A stretch of 33,639 nt of DNA, from the NCBI GenBank assembly GCA_024637305.1, contig JAGXFI010000024.1, forward strand, positions 1-33,639, in the 5' to 3' direction. The notes below the pieces were generated by a model that did not search any database, was not told the origin of the DNA, and worked only from the letters and a program-made list of their open reading frames with translations. How positions within the stretch are numbered: the first letter of the stretch is position 1; each line of letters begins with the position of its first letter. Of the stretch, positions 24,978 through 33,639 are shown in pieces. Position numbers and translations under genes: made by a program. This DNA is from Sulfitobacter sp. GTDB taxonomy: Bacteria > Pseudomonadota > Alphaproteobacteria > Rhodobacterales > Rhodobacteraceae.

Positions 24978-25991
24978 TTGTCCTCACCTGATCTGACTTC
25001 AGCCGTCGCGGAAGCCGCGATGGAACGAGTGCTGGAATTTCCCGACAACCGTCTGCTGATCGACCTCTGCGGAGCCTTTGATGCCCATCTCGCCGCCATT
25101 GAGACGGCGCTGGAAATACAGATCGTCCGCCGCGGCAACCACTTGTCGCTGCTGGGGGATGCGGACGCGACCGAGCGTGCGGCGACATTGCTGAACGCGC
25201 TTTACGCCCGCCTTGAAGGCGGGCGCACGGTCGAGCCTGCCGACGTGGACAGCCAGTTGCGCATGGGCGGTACGGATGCAGGCACCGGAGTGCGCGCGGG
25301 CGACCAGATCGAGATGTCCATCGGAGAGGCCATCGAAATCCAGACGCGCAAGAAGCGCGTGGAGCCGCGAACCGCGGCACAGAAAGCCTATGTTCAGTCG
25401 CTTTTCAAGCATGAACTGGCGTTTGGCATCGGACCTGCCGGGACCGGCAAAACCTATCTTGCCGTGGCCGTGGGCGTGTCGATGTTTCTGTCCGGCAAGG
25501 TGGACAAAATTATTCTGTCCCGTCCGGCGGTTGAGGCCGGAGAGCGTTTGGGTTTCTTGCCCGGTGCGATGGAAGACAAGGTCGACCCCTATATGCAGCC
25601 GCTCTATGATGCGCTGAACGACTTCTTGCCGGGCAAGCAATTGGCCAAGCTGCGCGAGGAGAAGGCCATCGAAATCGCCCCGCTGGCGTTTATGCGCGGG
25701 CGGACCTTGTCGAACGCTTTCGTTGTATTGGACGAGGCGCAGAACGCGACGACCATGCAGATGAAGATGTTTCTGACCCGGTTGGGTGAAGGATCTCGCA
25801 TGGTGGTGACGGGTGACCGCACCCAGATCGATTTGCCGCGTGGTGTACCGTCGGGGCTGGCCGATGCGGAGCGGTTGCTGAAATCCGTCCCCAAGATCAG
25901 CTTCAATTACTTTACGTCCCGCGATGTAGTCCGGCATCCGTTGGTTGCCGCGATTATCGAGGCCTACGAGGCAGAAGCAGAGCACCGTTAG
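24978..25991 (+). CDS. PhoH-family ATPase (YbeZ type)
   Basis: 337 residues. Predicted cytoplasmic ATPase/RNA helicase-like protein that works with the endonuclease YbeY in RNA processing. Walker A is GPAGTGKT at 152-159, followed by LSRPAVEAGE and Walker B VVLDEAQNAT, then VVTGDRTQIDLP. The start is a TTG at 24978, six bases after AAGGAG; a TTG at 24972 touches the ribosome site and is less likely. It is first of phoH-ybeY-corC-lnt, a cluster also found in other proteobacteria. Confidence 0.94.
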   Translation: MSSPDLTSAVAEAAMERVLEFPDNRLLIDLCGAFDAHLAAIETALEIQIVRRGNHLSLLGDADATERAATLLNALYARLEGGRTVEPADVDSQLRMGGTDAGTGVRAGDQIEMSIGEAIEIQTRKKRVEPRTAAQKAYVQSLFKHELAFGIGPAGTGKTYLAVAVGVSMFLSGKVDKIILSRPAVEAGERLGFLPGAMEDKVDPYMQPLYDALNDFLPGKQLAKLREEKAIEIAPLAFMRGRTLSNAFVVLDEAQNATTMQMKMFLTRLGEGSRMVVTGDRTQIDLPRGVPSGLADAERLLKSVPKISFNYFTSRDVVRHPLVAAIIEAYEAEAEHR

Positions 25992-26063
25992 CATCTCGTG
26001 GCTCTTGCACGGTCCGCGCGACTGAGGCAAAGGGGGATCCGGCGGCGAGGGAACGGAAACACG

Positions 26064-26585
26064 GTGCAGATCGACCTGAGTGTCAGCGACGCGGGCTGGG
26101 AGAGCCTCGATATGGAAGCGCTGGTTGCGCTGGCTTGCGGTGCGACGCTGGACCATCTTGGTGTAGACCGCGATTTGGCGGAAATCAGTGTTCTGGCCAC
26201 CGATGACACCGAGATCGCCACGCTCAATGCCGATTTTCGCGACAAGCCAACCGCCACGAATGTTCTGAGTTGGCCTGCCGAAGATCTCGCGGCCGCTATG
26301 CCAGGCAAGGATCCCGAATCGCCGCAACCGGGGTTTGATGGAATGATCGCGTTGGGCGATATCGCCGTAGCCTTTGGAATTTGCGTAGCCGAGGCCGCGA
26401 CCGGCAAGATCCCGCTAAGCGACCATGTGACCCATCTGATCGTGCATGCGACGCTGCATTTGTTGGGTTATGATCACACTCAGGACGCGGATGCTGAGTT
26501 GATGGAACGTCTTGAGGTCGAAATACTTGGCAAATTGGGCATAAGTGACCCATATAGAGACAAAGACGCGGTAGACCCGCACTAA
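26064..26585 (+). CDS. ybeY: endoribonuclease YbeY (rRNA maturation factor)
   Basis: 173 residues. Zinc-dependent single-strand RNase needed for 16S rRNA 3'-end maturation and ribosome quality control. The zinc motif H-x3-H-x5-H reads HATLHLLGYDH, preceded by the family's NVLSWP and LGDIAV. GTG at 26064 gives the usual N-terminus (MQIDLSVSDAGW) with GAGGGA upstream; the frame is open to 25998. It follows phoH by 72 bases and precedes corC by 16. Confidence 0.94.
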   Translation: MQIDLSVSDAGWESLDMEALVALACGATLDHLGVDRDLAEISVLATDDTEIATLNADFRDKPTATNVLSWPAEDLAAAMPGKDPESPQPGFDGMIALGDIAVAFGICVAEAATGKIPLSDHVTHLIVHATLHLLGYDHTQDADAELMERLEVEILGKLGISDPYRDKDAVDPH

Positions 26586-26601
26586 CACAAAGACAGGACC
26601 G

Positions 26602-27510
26602 ATGGGCGACACAGACGGATCATCTACCGCCGCGCAAAGCGCGCAGGCCGAAGCCAATACAGAAATCACAGACGAAGAGACCGGCGCAAGTGCACGCACA
26701 GGCGGGTTTTTCAGTCGCGTCATCGAGGCGCTGAGCCCGACCGAGGGTAACGGCGATGCCGGTATGTCGCAGCTCGCTACGGAGCGTGCGGCGACACATG
26801 GCATGATCAATCTGCGTCGCAAACGGGTCGACGATGTGATGGTCCCCAAAGCGGACATCACAGCCGTGCCTGTCACGATTACGCTGGATGAGCTGGTGCA
26901 GGTTTTCAAGGACAGCGGGCTGACCCGCCTGCCGGTCTTTGACGGGACGCTCGACACCCCTGTGGGGATTGCGCATCTCAAGGATCTCGCCCTGACGCAC
27001 GGATTCAATGGCAAATCCAAGACATTTGATCTGCGTGCCATGCTGCGTCCGCTGGTCTATGTCCCGCCCAGCATGACGATCGGCGTGCTGCTGACGAAAA
27101 TGCAGGCTGAACGGCGTCACATGGCATTGGTCATCGACGAATACGGCGGTGTCGACGGGTTGGTCACGATCGAGGATTTGATCGAACAGGTGATCGGCCA
27201 GATCGAAGACGAGCATGATGTCGATGAAGGCGTCTACTGGACCGAGGAAAAGCCCGGTTGTTACCTCGCGCTTGCCAAGACGCCGCTGGACGAGTTCGAA
27301 GAGGAAATCGGGCGTTCGTTGACCGATCACGACGATGTGGACGAAGAAGAGATCGACACGCTCGGCGGGCTTGTCTTTATGCTTTCCGGCCGTGTGCCGG
27401 CGCGGGGCGAAGTCGTTCTGCATCCTGACGGACCCGAGTTCGAGGTGATCGACGCCGACCCGCGCCGGATCAAGCGGTTGCGTGTGCGCATGGCAGGAAC
27501 CGCCGGATGA
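26602..27510 (+). CDS. CorC/HlyC-type CBS-domain protein (YbeX)
   Basis: 302 residues with no membrane segment. The central CBS pair spans about residues 70-200 (VDDVMVPKADITAVP, LTRLPVFDG, HMALVIDEYGGVDGLVTIED), followed by a CorC_HlyC transporter-associated domain at about 215-300. Linked to magnesium/cobalt efflux and, more recently, to ribosome maintenance in E. coli. An acidic, low-complexity N-terminus of about 30 residues precedes the CBS part. Its stop overlaps the lnt start by four bases. Confidence 0.92.
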   Translation: MGDTDGSSTAAQSAQAEANTEITDEETGASARTGGFFSRVIEALSPTEGNGDAGMSQLATERAATHGMINLRRKRVDDVMVPKADITAVPVTITLDELVQVFKDSGLTRLPVFDGTLDTPVGIAHLKDLALTHGFNGKSKTFDLRAMLRPLVYVPPSMTIGVLLTKMQAERRHMALVIDEYGGVDGLVTIEDLIEQVIGQIEDEHDVDEGVYWTEEKPGCYLALAKTPLDEFEEEIGRSLTDHDDVDEEEIDTLGGLVFMLSGRVPARGEVVLHPDGPEFEVIDADPRRIKRLRVRMAGTAG

Positions 27511-28973
27511 CATTGACCGGGCGGCGGCGGGGGCTGGCCGCTTTGGGTCTGGGGATCGTCGCCGCGCTGGGGCAGGCACCCTTCGATCTGCCGATCGCGA
27601 TGCTTGGTGCCATGACGTTGATCGTGGCGTTGACCAACGGCGTTTCCGAACCGCGTCGCGCGGCCGTACTGGGCTGGCTTTTCGGATTGGGATATTTCGC
27701 CGTAGTTTTGCACTGGATCGTCTCGCCGTTTCTGGTCGACGCAGCCCGGCACGGCTGGATGGCACCCTTTGCGGTGGTCCTGATGGCGTCCGGAGCGGCG
27801 GTTTTCTGGGGCGCGGCATTCTGGATTGCGCGCTGGCTGTCACCGCGCAGCTGGCCTTTGATCCTGTGTTGGCCGGCAGTCGAGATGTTGCGCGCGTATA
27901 TCTTCACCGGCTTCCCTTGGGCGACTCCTGCCCAAACGACGGTCGATGTTCTGTTGGGGCAGGTGCTGGCGTTCGTGGGGCCTTATGGCGTGACATTGAT
28001 GCTGGTCGCCTTCGCCGTGGCGGCTTCGAATGCCCGGACCCTGATCGTGCGTTCGGCGCTTGTACTGGGTGCTGCGGTGCTCGTCGTCCTTCCGCCTCTC
28101 ACCCCGCCTGCAATGCTGACCGATCAAGTCGTCCGCCTGATACAGCCGAACGCCGCGCAAGATCAGAAATGGGATCCCGACATGATACCGGTTTTCTTTG
28201 CGCGCCAGCTAGAGTTTACCGCTGCCCCTGCGCAGGTCGCACCTTCGGTGGTGATCTGGTCCGAAACGGCGATCCCCTGGGCGTTGGAGCGGGCGGATGC
28301 CGCCATCCAACAAATCGCTCAGGCGGCCGGGGGCGCACCTGTCCTCTTGGGTGTCCAGCGCAGCGAGAACGGGCGCTATTTCAACTCGCTCGCTGTCATC
28401 GGGCGGGATGGCACGGTTCAGGATGTCTACGACAAACACCATCTGGTTCCTTTTGGCGAATATTTTCCACTGTCGTCCTGGGCCGCAAAGCTGGGGCTTT
28501 TCGGTCTGGCGGCACAAGTGGGTGGCGGATACTCCGCCGGTCCCGGTGCGCGACTTGTGGAGGTGGGGACGCTCGGGCCGGTTCTGCCGTTGATCTGCTA
28601 CGAGGCGGTTTTCGCCCATGACGTGAATGCGGCACCCGCGCGGCCAAATCTGATTGTACAGGTGACCAATGATGCCTGGTTCGGTCGCGGCGCAGGACCA
28701 TTGCAACATTTGGCACAAGCGCGCATGCGCGCCATCGAACAGGGCGTTCCAGTTGCCCGCGCCGCCAACACCGGTGTCTCGGCAATGATCGACCCCAAAG
28801 GTCGCGTCTTGCAAAACCTGCCACTGGGCGAGGCGGGATATATCGACGCTGCTGTTCCGCTGCCACTGTCCCCAACGCTTTACAGTCGGACAAAGGACTG
28901 GCCGATGCTCGGATTGTTTCTGATCGGGCTTGTCTTGCTCGGCTTCAGGCGGCGATTCCGAAATACCGATTGA
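27507..28973 (+). CDS. lnt: apolipoprotein N-acyltransferase
   Basis: Adds the third acyl chain to the N-terminal cysteine of lipoproteins in the inner membrane. 488 residues: six or more membrane helices in the first 200, then a nitrilase-like periplasmic domain and a last helix near the C-terminus. The catalytic triad is E253 (WSETAIPW), K310 (YDKHHLVPFGEY) and C364 (LICYEAVF). ATGA overlap with corC shows translational coupling. It would mature, among others, the small lipoprotein encoded upstream. Confidence 0.95.
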   Translation: MTLTGRRRGLAALGLGIVAALGQAPFDLPIAMLGAMTLIVALTNGVSEPRRAAVLGWLFGLGYFAVVLHWIVSPFLVDAARHGWMAPFAVVLMASGAAVFWGAAFWIARWLSPRSWPLILCWPAVEMLRAYIFTGFPWATPAQTTVDVLLGQVLAFVGPYGVTLMLVAFAVAASNARTLIVRSALVLGAAVLVVLPPLTPPAMLTDQVVRLIQPNAAQDQKWDPDMIPVFFARQLEFTAAPAQVAPSVVIWSETAIPWALERADAAIQQIAQAAGGAPVLLGVQRSENGRYFNSLAVIGRDGTVQDVYDKHHLVPFGEYFPLSSWAAKLGLFGLAAQVGGGYSAGPGARLVEVGTLGPVLPLICYEAVFAHDVNAAPARPNLIVQVTNDAWFGRGAGPLQHLAQARMRAIEQGVPVARAANTGVSAMIDPKGRVLQNLPLGEAGYIDAAVPLPLSPTLYSRTKDWPMLGLFLIGLVLLGFRRRFRNTD

Positions 28974-29006
28974 CCCAAGCGGGTGGTCTCGGTAAGCCGC
29001 ATCAAT

Positions 29007-29053
29007 CCGCCACAACGGCTTCCTGACGTGGCGGTTCATTTTTCATTGGAGCA
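29007..29053 (+). promoter_or_regulatory. SAM/SAH riboswitch upstream of metK
   Basis: CCGCCAC (29007-29013) and GTGGCGG (29028-29034) form a perfect 7 bp stem around AACGGCTTCCTGAC. After an AT-rich linker, ATTGGAGCA (29045-29053) supplies the 3' strand of the pseudoknot and contains the Shine-Dalgarno GGAG, six bases before the metK ATG at 29059. The conserved blocks CACAACGGCTTCCTGACGTG and ATTGGAGCA match what I know of this class, which is found in Rhodobacterales in front of metK. Ligand binding should hide the ribosome site and lower MetK synthesis when SAM is plentiful. Confidence 0.92.
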
Positions 29054-29058
29054 CTATC

Positions 29059-30240
29059 ATGTCCCGTCAGAACTACGTCTTTACCTCGGAATCCGTTTCC
29101 GAGGGTCACCCCGATAAACTGTGCGACCGTATCAGCGACGCCGTTCTGGACGCTTTCATCAAAGAAGAGCCCGAGGCGCGCGTCGCGGCGGAGACTTTTG
29201 CGACAACAAACCGTGTGGTCATCGGCGGCGAAGTGGGGTTGTCCGACAAGGATAAGTTGCACGAATACATGGGCCGGATCGAAGATATTGCACGGGCCTG
29301 CATCAAGGATATCGGCTACGAGCAGGAGAAGTTCCATTACGCAACCTGCGAGATCACCAACCTTTTGCACGAACAGTCGGCCCATATCGCCCAAGGGGTG
29401 GATGCAAAGGATAACAAGGACGAAGGCGCGGGCGATCAGGGCATCATGTTCGGTTTCGCAACCGACGAAACGCCAGAGCTCATGCCGGCACCGCTCCACT
29501 ATGCCCATGCGATTTTGCGCCGTCTGGCAGAAGTGCGCAAGGACGGCACCGAACCGACGCTACGCCCCGACGCCAAGAGCCAGCTTTCGGTGCGTTACGA
29601 GAATGGCAAACCGGTCGGCGTGACATCCATCGTGCTGAGCACACAGCACCGCGACCAAAGCCAGACCAGCGCCGATATTCGCGATATCGTCGAACCTTAC
29701 ATTCGCGAAGTTCTGCCACAGGGTTGGATCACCGATGACACGGAATGGTGGGTGAACCCGACCGGCACGTTTGTCATCGGCGGACCCGACGGAGATGCCG
29801 GGCTGACGGGGCGCAAGATCATCGTGGATACCTATGGGGGTGCCGCTCCGCATGGCGGCGGCGCGTTCTCCGGCAAGGATCCGACCAAGGTCGATCGCTC
29901 CGCAGCTTATGTCGCTCGGTATCTGGCGAAAAATGTCGTTGCTTCCGGCATGGCGAAAAAATGCACCATCCAGCTGAGCTATGCGATTGGTGTCAGCAAG
30001 CCGCTGTCGATCTATTGCGATACTTTCGGCACGTCCGAAGTTCCCGATGCTGAGATCGAGCGGGCGATTGGACAGATCATGGATCTGACACCGCGTGGTA
30101 TCCGCCAGCATCTGCAGCTGAACAAACCGATTTACGAGCGTACGGCCGCATATGGGCATTTCGGACGCGCGCCCGAAGCGGATGGCGGCTTCAGCTGGGA
30201 AAACATAGACTTGGTGGACAAGCTGAAATCAGCGGTCTGA
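29059..30240 (+). CDS. metK: S-adenosylmethionine synthetase
   Basis: Makes SAM from methionine and ATP. 393 residues. [24 protein letters not shown] and [12 protein letters not shown] carry ATP and metal-binding residues, and [19 protein letters not shown] is the phosphate-binding region. Translation is predicted to be controlled by the SAM/SAH riboswitch overlapping its ribosome-binding site. A GC-rich hairpin follows the stop. Confidence 0.97.
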   Translation: MSRQNYVFTSESVSEGHPDKLCDRISDAVLDAFIKEEPEARVAAETFATTNRVVIGGEVGLSDKDKLHEYMGRIEDIARACIKDIGYEQEKFHYATCEITNLLHEQSAHIAQGVDAKDNKDEGAGDQGIMFGFATDETPELMPAPLHYAHAILRRLAEVRKDGTEPTLRPDAKSQLSVRYENGKPVGVTSIVLSTQHRDQSQTSADIRDIVEPYIREVLPQGWITDDTEWWVNPTGTFVIGGPDGDAGLTGRKIIVDTYGGAAPHGGGAFSGKDPTKVDRSAAYVARYLAKNVVASGMAKKCTIQLSYAIGVSKPLSIYCDTFGTSEVPDAEIERAIGQIMDLTPRGIRQHLQLNKPIYERTAAYGHFGRAPEADGGFSWENIDLVDKLKSAV

Positions 30241-30241
30241 A

Positions 30242-30288
30242 CCCTGAACGATGCGCCCCCTGTATCGCGGGGGCGCGTTCGTTTCAGG
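30242..30288 (+). terminator. hairpin after metK
   Basis: GCGCCCCC (30253-30260) pairs with GGGGGCGC (30269-30276); an outer arm CCCTGAACG pairs with CGTTTCAGGG with one extra base. There is no long T-run. It may only attenuate read-through into trmB. Confidence 0.55.
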
Positions 30289-30351
30289 GCTGTGCGTCAT
30301 CAGCCGCGAACAGCGTTGCGGGCCGGGATGAGGCACGCTAAAGCGCTGGCC

Positions 30352-31053
30352 ATGACAGATCCAATTCGCCCCCGCCGCAATTTCTACGGTCGCCTCAAAG
30401 GCAAGAGCCTCAAGCAATCCCAAAAGGGCTATATCGAGCAGGATCTTACCGATCTGTCGCCCGGCCCTGTCGATTGGGAGGCAAATCCGACGCGTCAGCC
30501 GCTTGACCTGACGGGATTGTTCGACACCAAGCCTGTCTGGCTCGAAATCGGGTTTGGTGGCGGGGAACATATGGTGCATCAGGCAAATGCGAACCCCGAT
30601 GTGGGCATCATCGGTTGCGAACCCTACATCAACGGCGTTGCAATGTTGCTGGGCAAGATCCGGCGCGCCGAAGTCAAGAATGTCGCGGTGCATCCGGGGG
30701 ATGTGCGCGATCTGTTCGATGTCTTGCCGGAAGCGTCGATCGACCGCGCTTTTCTGCTTTATCCCGATCCCTGGCCGAAAACGCGGCATCATCGGCGACG
30801 GTTCGTGACGCCTGAACATTTGAAACCGCTTGCGCGGGTCTTGAAGCCAGGTGCGATTTTCAGGGTCGCGACGGATATCGAAGATTACGTCCGCCAGACG
30901 CTGGAGCAGGTGCCGCGGCACGGGTTCGAGTGGCTGGCCGAGTGTGCCGAAGATTGGCGCAATCCGTGGGAGGATTGGATACCGACGCGGTATGAACAAA
31001 AAGCGCTGCGCGAAGGGCGGGTGCCGCATTACCTGACGTTCCGGCGCATGTGA
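30352..31053 (+). CDS. trmB: tRNA (guanine-N7-)-methyltransferase
   Basis: Makes m7G46 in tRNA with SAM. 233 residues from the ATG at 30352 (MTDPIRPRRNFYGR). EIGFGGGEHMVHQA is the SAM-binding motif, and LYPDPWPKTRHHRRRF is the TrmB signature. In-frame starts at 30328 and 30292 would add residues without family support. It lies 111 bases after metK, which supplies its cofactor, and converges with the aldehyde dehydrogenase gene. Confidence 0.95.
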   Translation: MTDPIRPRRNFYGRLKGKSLKQSQKGYIEQDLTDLSPGPVDWEANPTRQPLDLTGLFDTKPVWLEIGFGGGEHMVHQANANPDVGIIGCEPYINGVAMLLGKIRRAEVKNVAVHPGDVRDLFDVLPEASIDRAFLLYPDPWPKTRHHRRRFVTPEHLKPLARVLKPGAIFRVATDIEDYVRQTLEQVPRHGFEWLAECAEDWRNPWEDWIPTRYEQKALREGRVPHYLTFRRM

Positions 31054-31118
31054 TCTGCAAATGTTTGGAGGGAGACGATGCGCCTCCCCCTGGAACCCTT
31101 CGGACTATCCGGACCTCA

Positions 31119-32501
31119 TTATTCCGATAACACCAACACGGCTTTTGCGTTGGTGAATTCGAGCATGCCAAAGCCCCCGTGTTCGCGGCCATACCCAGAC
31201 TGTTTGACGCCACCGAACGGCATGTTGGGCGTAGCGAGACCAAAGCCGTTGATGAAAATCATCCCGGTATCAAACTCGGTCTCCGCGAGTTTGACAGCCT
31301 TTTCCACATTTTTCGAAATGATCCCGCCGCCGAGACCAAATCTGCTGTCATTGGCGATACGCATGGCGTCTTCGTCGTCCTTGGCGTGGATAAGCGCCGC
31401 CACTGGCCCGAAAAGCTCGTCGTCATATGCCGGTTGCCCGGGTTTCACATTGCCAAGCACGGTCGCGGGATAGAAAAAACCGTCGCCGTCGGGTATTTTA
31501 CCGCCGCACAGGATTTCGGCCCCCTGGGCCACGGACTGTTCCACCTGTTCGTGCAGGTCATCGCGCAGATCCCTGCGTGCCATCGGACCGATGCCGGCCT
31601 CGTCGCCGGTGGGATCACCGTGTTTGACGGCCTCCATCGCTTTTACGAATGCGTCCTTGAATTCATCATAGACCGCATCCGCCACGATAAAGCGCTTGGC
31701 GGCCACGCATGTCTCGCCGTTGTTATAGGTACGCCCAATTGTACAGATCTTGGCCGCTTTTTCCACATCGGCGTCCGATAGGACCAGATAGGCATCGTTG
31801 GACCCCAGTTCCAGAACGGTCTTTTTCAGTACTTTCCCTGCTTTTTGCGCGATCTCGCGGCCGGCGGCGGGGCTGCCGGTCAGGGTCACGCCGCGTACAA
31901 GTTCATGGTCGATCACGGCGTCGGATTGGTCGTGACTGATGATCATCGCACTGAAAAGCCCGTCGGGAAGACCTCCGTCACGGTAGATCTCTTCGATCAT
32001 CTGGCCGGAGCCAGCAACATTCGAAGCATGTTTCAGCAAAACCCCGTTACCTGCCATCAAGTTGGCGATCGAGTACCGAACGACCTGGTAGCACGGGAAA
32101 TTCCAGGGCTGGATGCCGTAGATTACACCGATGGGCGCGTGTATGACGCGGCCTCGGCTGCCGCTGGCGATCTCGCGGTCTTCGCTTGCCAATACGTCAG
32201 GGCCGGTTTCGGCGGTGTAGTCACAGATTGCAGCGCATAGGTCTATTTCCTGTTTCGACTGCTTCAGCAGCTTGCCCATCTCCTGTGTCATGAGCGCAGC
32301 CAACTCATCGCGGCGCTCGCGCAGTTTTTCACCGATTGTCTTGATGATCTTGCCGCGGTTTTCCAGAGATTCGAGCCGCCAGTCACGGAAAGCGTCGTGG
32401 CACGCCCGAATGCGCTTTTCCACTTCTGCTTCGCTGAGGTAATCGTGGGTTGCGATATGGCTCTCTGTTGCCGGGTTGATGGTGTCAAAACTCTTGGTCA
32501 T
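31119..32501 (-). CDS. NAD(P)-dependent aldehyde dehydrogenase, succinate-semialdehyde type (Sad/YneI-like)
   Basis: 460 residues. Oxidises an aldehyde to the acid; the closest type I recognise is the Sad/YneI succinate-semialdehyde dehydrogenase. QPWNFPCYQVVR is in the cofactor site, E231 in LELGSND is the general base and C265 in NNGETCVAAKR the nucleophile. PFGGVKQSGYGREHG is near the C-terminus. AGGAG lies nine bases before the ATG at 32501. It is divergent from aroA. The exact aldehyde is an inference. Confidence 0.9.
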   Translation of the reverse strand: MTKSFDTINPATESHIATHDYLSEAEVEKRIRACHDAFRDWRLESLENRGKIIKTIGEKLRERRDELAALMTQEMGKLLKQSKQEIDLCAAICDYTAETGPDVLASEDREIASGSRGRVIHAPIGVIYGIQPWNFPCYQVVRYSIANLMAGNGVLLKHASNVAGSGQMIEEIYRDGGLPDGLFSAMIISHDQSDAVIDHELVRGVTLTGSPAAGREIAQKAGKVLKKTVLELGSNDAYLVLSDADVEKAAKICTIGRTYNNGETCVAAKRFIVADAVYDEFKDAFVKAMEAVKHGDPTGDEAGIGPMARRDLRDDLHEQVEQSVAQGAEILCGGKIPDGDGFFYPATVLGNVKPGQPAYDDELFGPVAALIHAKDDEDAMRIANDSRFGLGGGIISKNVEKAVKLAETEFDTGMIFINGFGLATPNMPFGGVKQSGYGREHGGFGMLEFTNAKAVLVLSE

Positions 32502-32615
32502 GGTAAATGCTCCTGTTGTTCTGGTGTTCAACGTGGTGCGTGACGATCTGTTCCGGCGCATGGACGGGAAGCTTGCGCTGGGCTAAGTGCAGGGAAACCA
32601 AACGAGGGACTTATC

Positions 32616-33639
32616 ATGTCGGCCAGTGGCAATCCTATTCCAATGATCTCGCGCGCTTGCGGACCGCTCAAGGGCCGCGCGGAGGTGCCGGGAGACAAAT
32701 CAATCTCGCACCGGTCGCTTATCCTTGGTGCGCTGTGCGTGGGCGAGACGACGATATCGGGGCTGTTGGAAGGGCAGGATGTGCTGGACACGGCGCGCGC
32801 GATGCGCGCGTTCGGTGCCGAAGTCACGGACCTGGGCGGTGGCAACTGGTCTGTGCATGGCGTGGGCGTGGGCGGATTTGCAGAGCCGTCGAATGTGATC
32901 GATTGCGGCAATTCCGGCACTGGGGTCCGGTTGATCATGGGCGCAATGGCGACGTCACCGATTACCGCGACATTCTCGGGAGACGCGAGCCTGAACGGAC
33001 GGCCCATGGCGCGGGTGACGGACCCGCTGGCGCTTTTCGGATGTCAGTCATACGGGCGCACGGGCGGGCGTTTGCCGATGACGTTGGTTGGCGCTGCGGA
33101 CCCTGTCCCTGTCCAGTACACGGTGCCGGTACCCTCCGCGCAGGTGAAATCGGCGGTGCTGCTGGCGGGGTTGAATGCACCTGGCAAGACGGTGGTGATA
33201 GAGGCCGAAGCGACGCGCGATCATACAGAGCGGATGCTGGCCGGTTTCGGGGCAGAGATCAGTGTGGAGGTGACGGACGCAGGGCGGGTCATCACGCTGA
33301 CCGGTCAGCCCGAATTGCGCGCGCAGCATATAGACGTGCCGCGCGATCCTTCATCGGCGGCATTTCCGGTATGTGCTGCGCTTATCGTGCCGGGATCGGA
33401 TGTACTGATACCCGGTATTGGCCTGAACCCCACACGCGCCGGTCTGTTCACCACGCTGCGCGAGATGGGGGCCGACCTTACTTACGAGAACGAACGCGAG
33501 GAAGGCGGGGAACCTGTCGCGGATCTGCGTGCGCGGTTCTCGCCGGAACTCAAGGGGATCGAGGTGCCGCCGGAACGGGCGGCGAGCATGATTGACGAAT
33601 ACCCCGTGCTGTCTGTCGTTGCGGCCTTTGCGCAAGGGC
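32616..33639 (+). CDS. aroA: 3-phosphoshikimate 1-carboxyvinyltransferase (EPSP synthase), class II-like; 3' end missing
   Basis: Sixth step of the shikimate pathway. 341 codons are present and the frame is open at the right edge. [61 protein letters not shown] and MIDEYPVL are visible and resemble the class II (Agrobacterium CP4-like) branch. The glyphosate-site loop reads [10 protein letters not shown]: the position that is Ala100 in CP4 is Gly101 here, as in sensitive enzymes. AGGGAC... near 32605 is a modest ribosome site before the ATG at 32616. Confidence 0.94.
   Translation, partial: MSASGNPIPMISRACGPLKGRAEVPGDKSISHRSLILGALCVGETTISGLLEGQDVLDTARAMRAFGAEVTDLGGGNWSVHGVGVGGFAEPSNVIDCGNSGTGVRLIMGAMATSPITATFSGDASLNGRPMARVTDPLALFGCQSYGRTGGRLPMTLVGAADPVPVQYTVPVPSAQVKSAVLLAGLNAPGKTVVIEAEATRDHTERMLAGFGAEISVEVTDAGRVITLTGQPELRAQHIDVPRDPSSAAFPVCAALIVPGSDVLIPGIGLNPTRAGLFTTLREMGADLTYENEREEGGEPVADLRARFSPELKGIEVPPERAASMIDEYPVLSVVAAFAQG

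Noticed and set aside
24999-26327. Minus-strand ORF of 442 codons across phoH and ybeY
   Set aside because: Spans two well-recognised genes on the other strand and has no motif.
1-33639. tRNA or rRNA genes, CRISPR array, transposase, integrase or prophage genes
   Set aside because: None was recognised by eye on either strand. A tRNA or covariance scan would settle the RNA part.

Overview
The window looks like a chromosomal segment of a marine alphaproteobacterium of the Rhodobacteraceae (roseobacter group). The main reasons are the irr / fabA-fabB-fabI block, the phoH-ybeY-corC-lnt block running into metK, and a short SAM/SAH-type riboswitch in front of metK, a class described from Rhodobacterales. 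Most genes are high-GC and tightly packed. No rRNA, tRNA, CRISPR array, transposase, integrase or prophage gene was seen.

Layout. 1-2.7 kb: the 3' part of a secreted 5'-nucleotidase, then a lower-GC sulfotransferase gene bracketed by two near-identical copies of a terminator-like sequence and preceded by a frameshifted gene remnant; this is the best candidate for a small acquired insertion. 2.7-5.1 kb: an MFS exporter divergent from an SRAP (YedK/HMCES-type) DNA-protein crosslink protein, then a small cupredoxin-like periplasmic protein without cysteine. 5.2-7.4 kb: a LysR regulator divergent from glutaryl-CoA dehydrogenase. 7.7-8.2 kb: an unknown secreted protein.

8.3-15.6 kb: a long minus-strand catabolic gene string. 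In transcription order it holds a 2-haloacid dehalogenase, an alpha/beta hydrolase, a threonine/serine dehydratase, a 25-codon ORF that looks like the tail of an endonuclease/exonuclease/phosphatase-fold enzyme, pcaD, pcaB, remains of a small membrane protein, a zinc alcohol dehydrogenase and an enolase-superfamily enzyme. Most junctions in the first half are ATGA-type overlaps. pcaD and pcaB are present without pcaC, pcaG or pcaH.

15.7-20.3 kb: an FKBP isomerase, a phytanoyl-CoA dioxygenase-like oxygenase overlapping the iron regulator irr, and divergently fabA, fabB and fabI for unsaturated fatty acid synthesis. 20.3-23.8 kb: an RlmL-type RNA methyltransferase with a roseobacter-type unknown gene, then miaB. 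23.9-24.9 kb: two adjacent envelope genes, an OmpA-domain protein and a lipoprotein, that share a 34-residue cysteine-containing module. 25-29 kb: phoH, ybeY, corC and lnt (RNA quality control and envelope lipoprotein maturation). 29-31 kb: SAM/SAH riboswitch, metK, trmB. 31-33.6 kb: a succinate-semialdehyde-type aldehyde dehydrogenase divergent from aroA (class II EPSP synthase), which runs off the right edge.

The least explained items are the paired envelope module, the repeat-flanked sulfotransferase, the mixed catabolic gene string with its relic ORFs, and two enzymes or folds with changed metal-site residues (the enolase-superfamily protein and the cupredoxin). All calls rest on reading motifs by eye; no database search was done.
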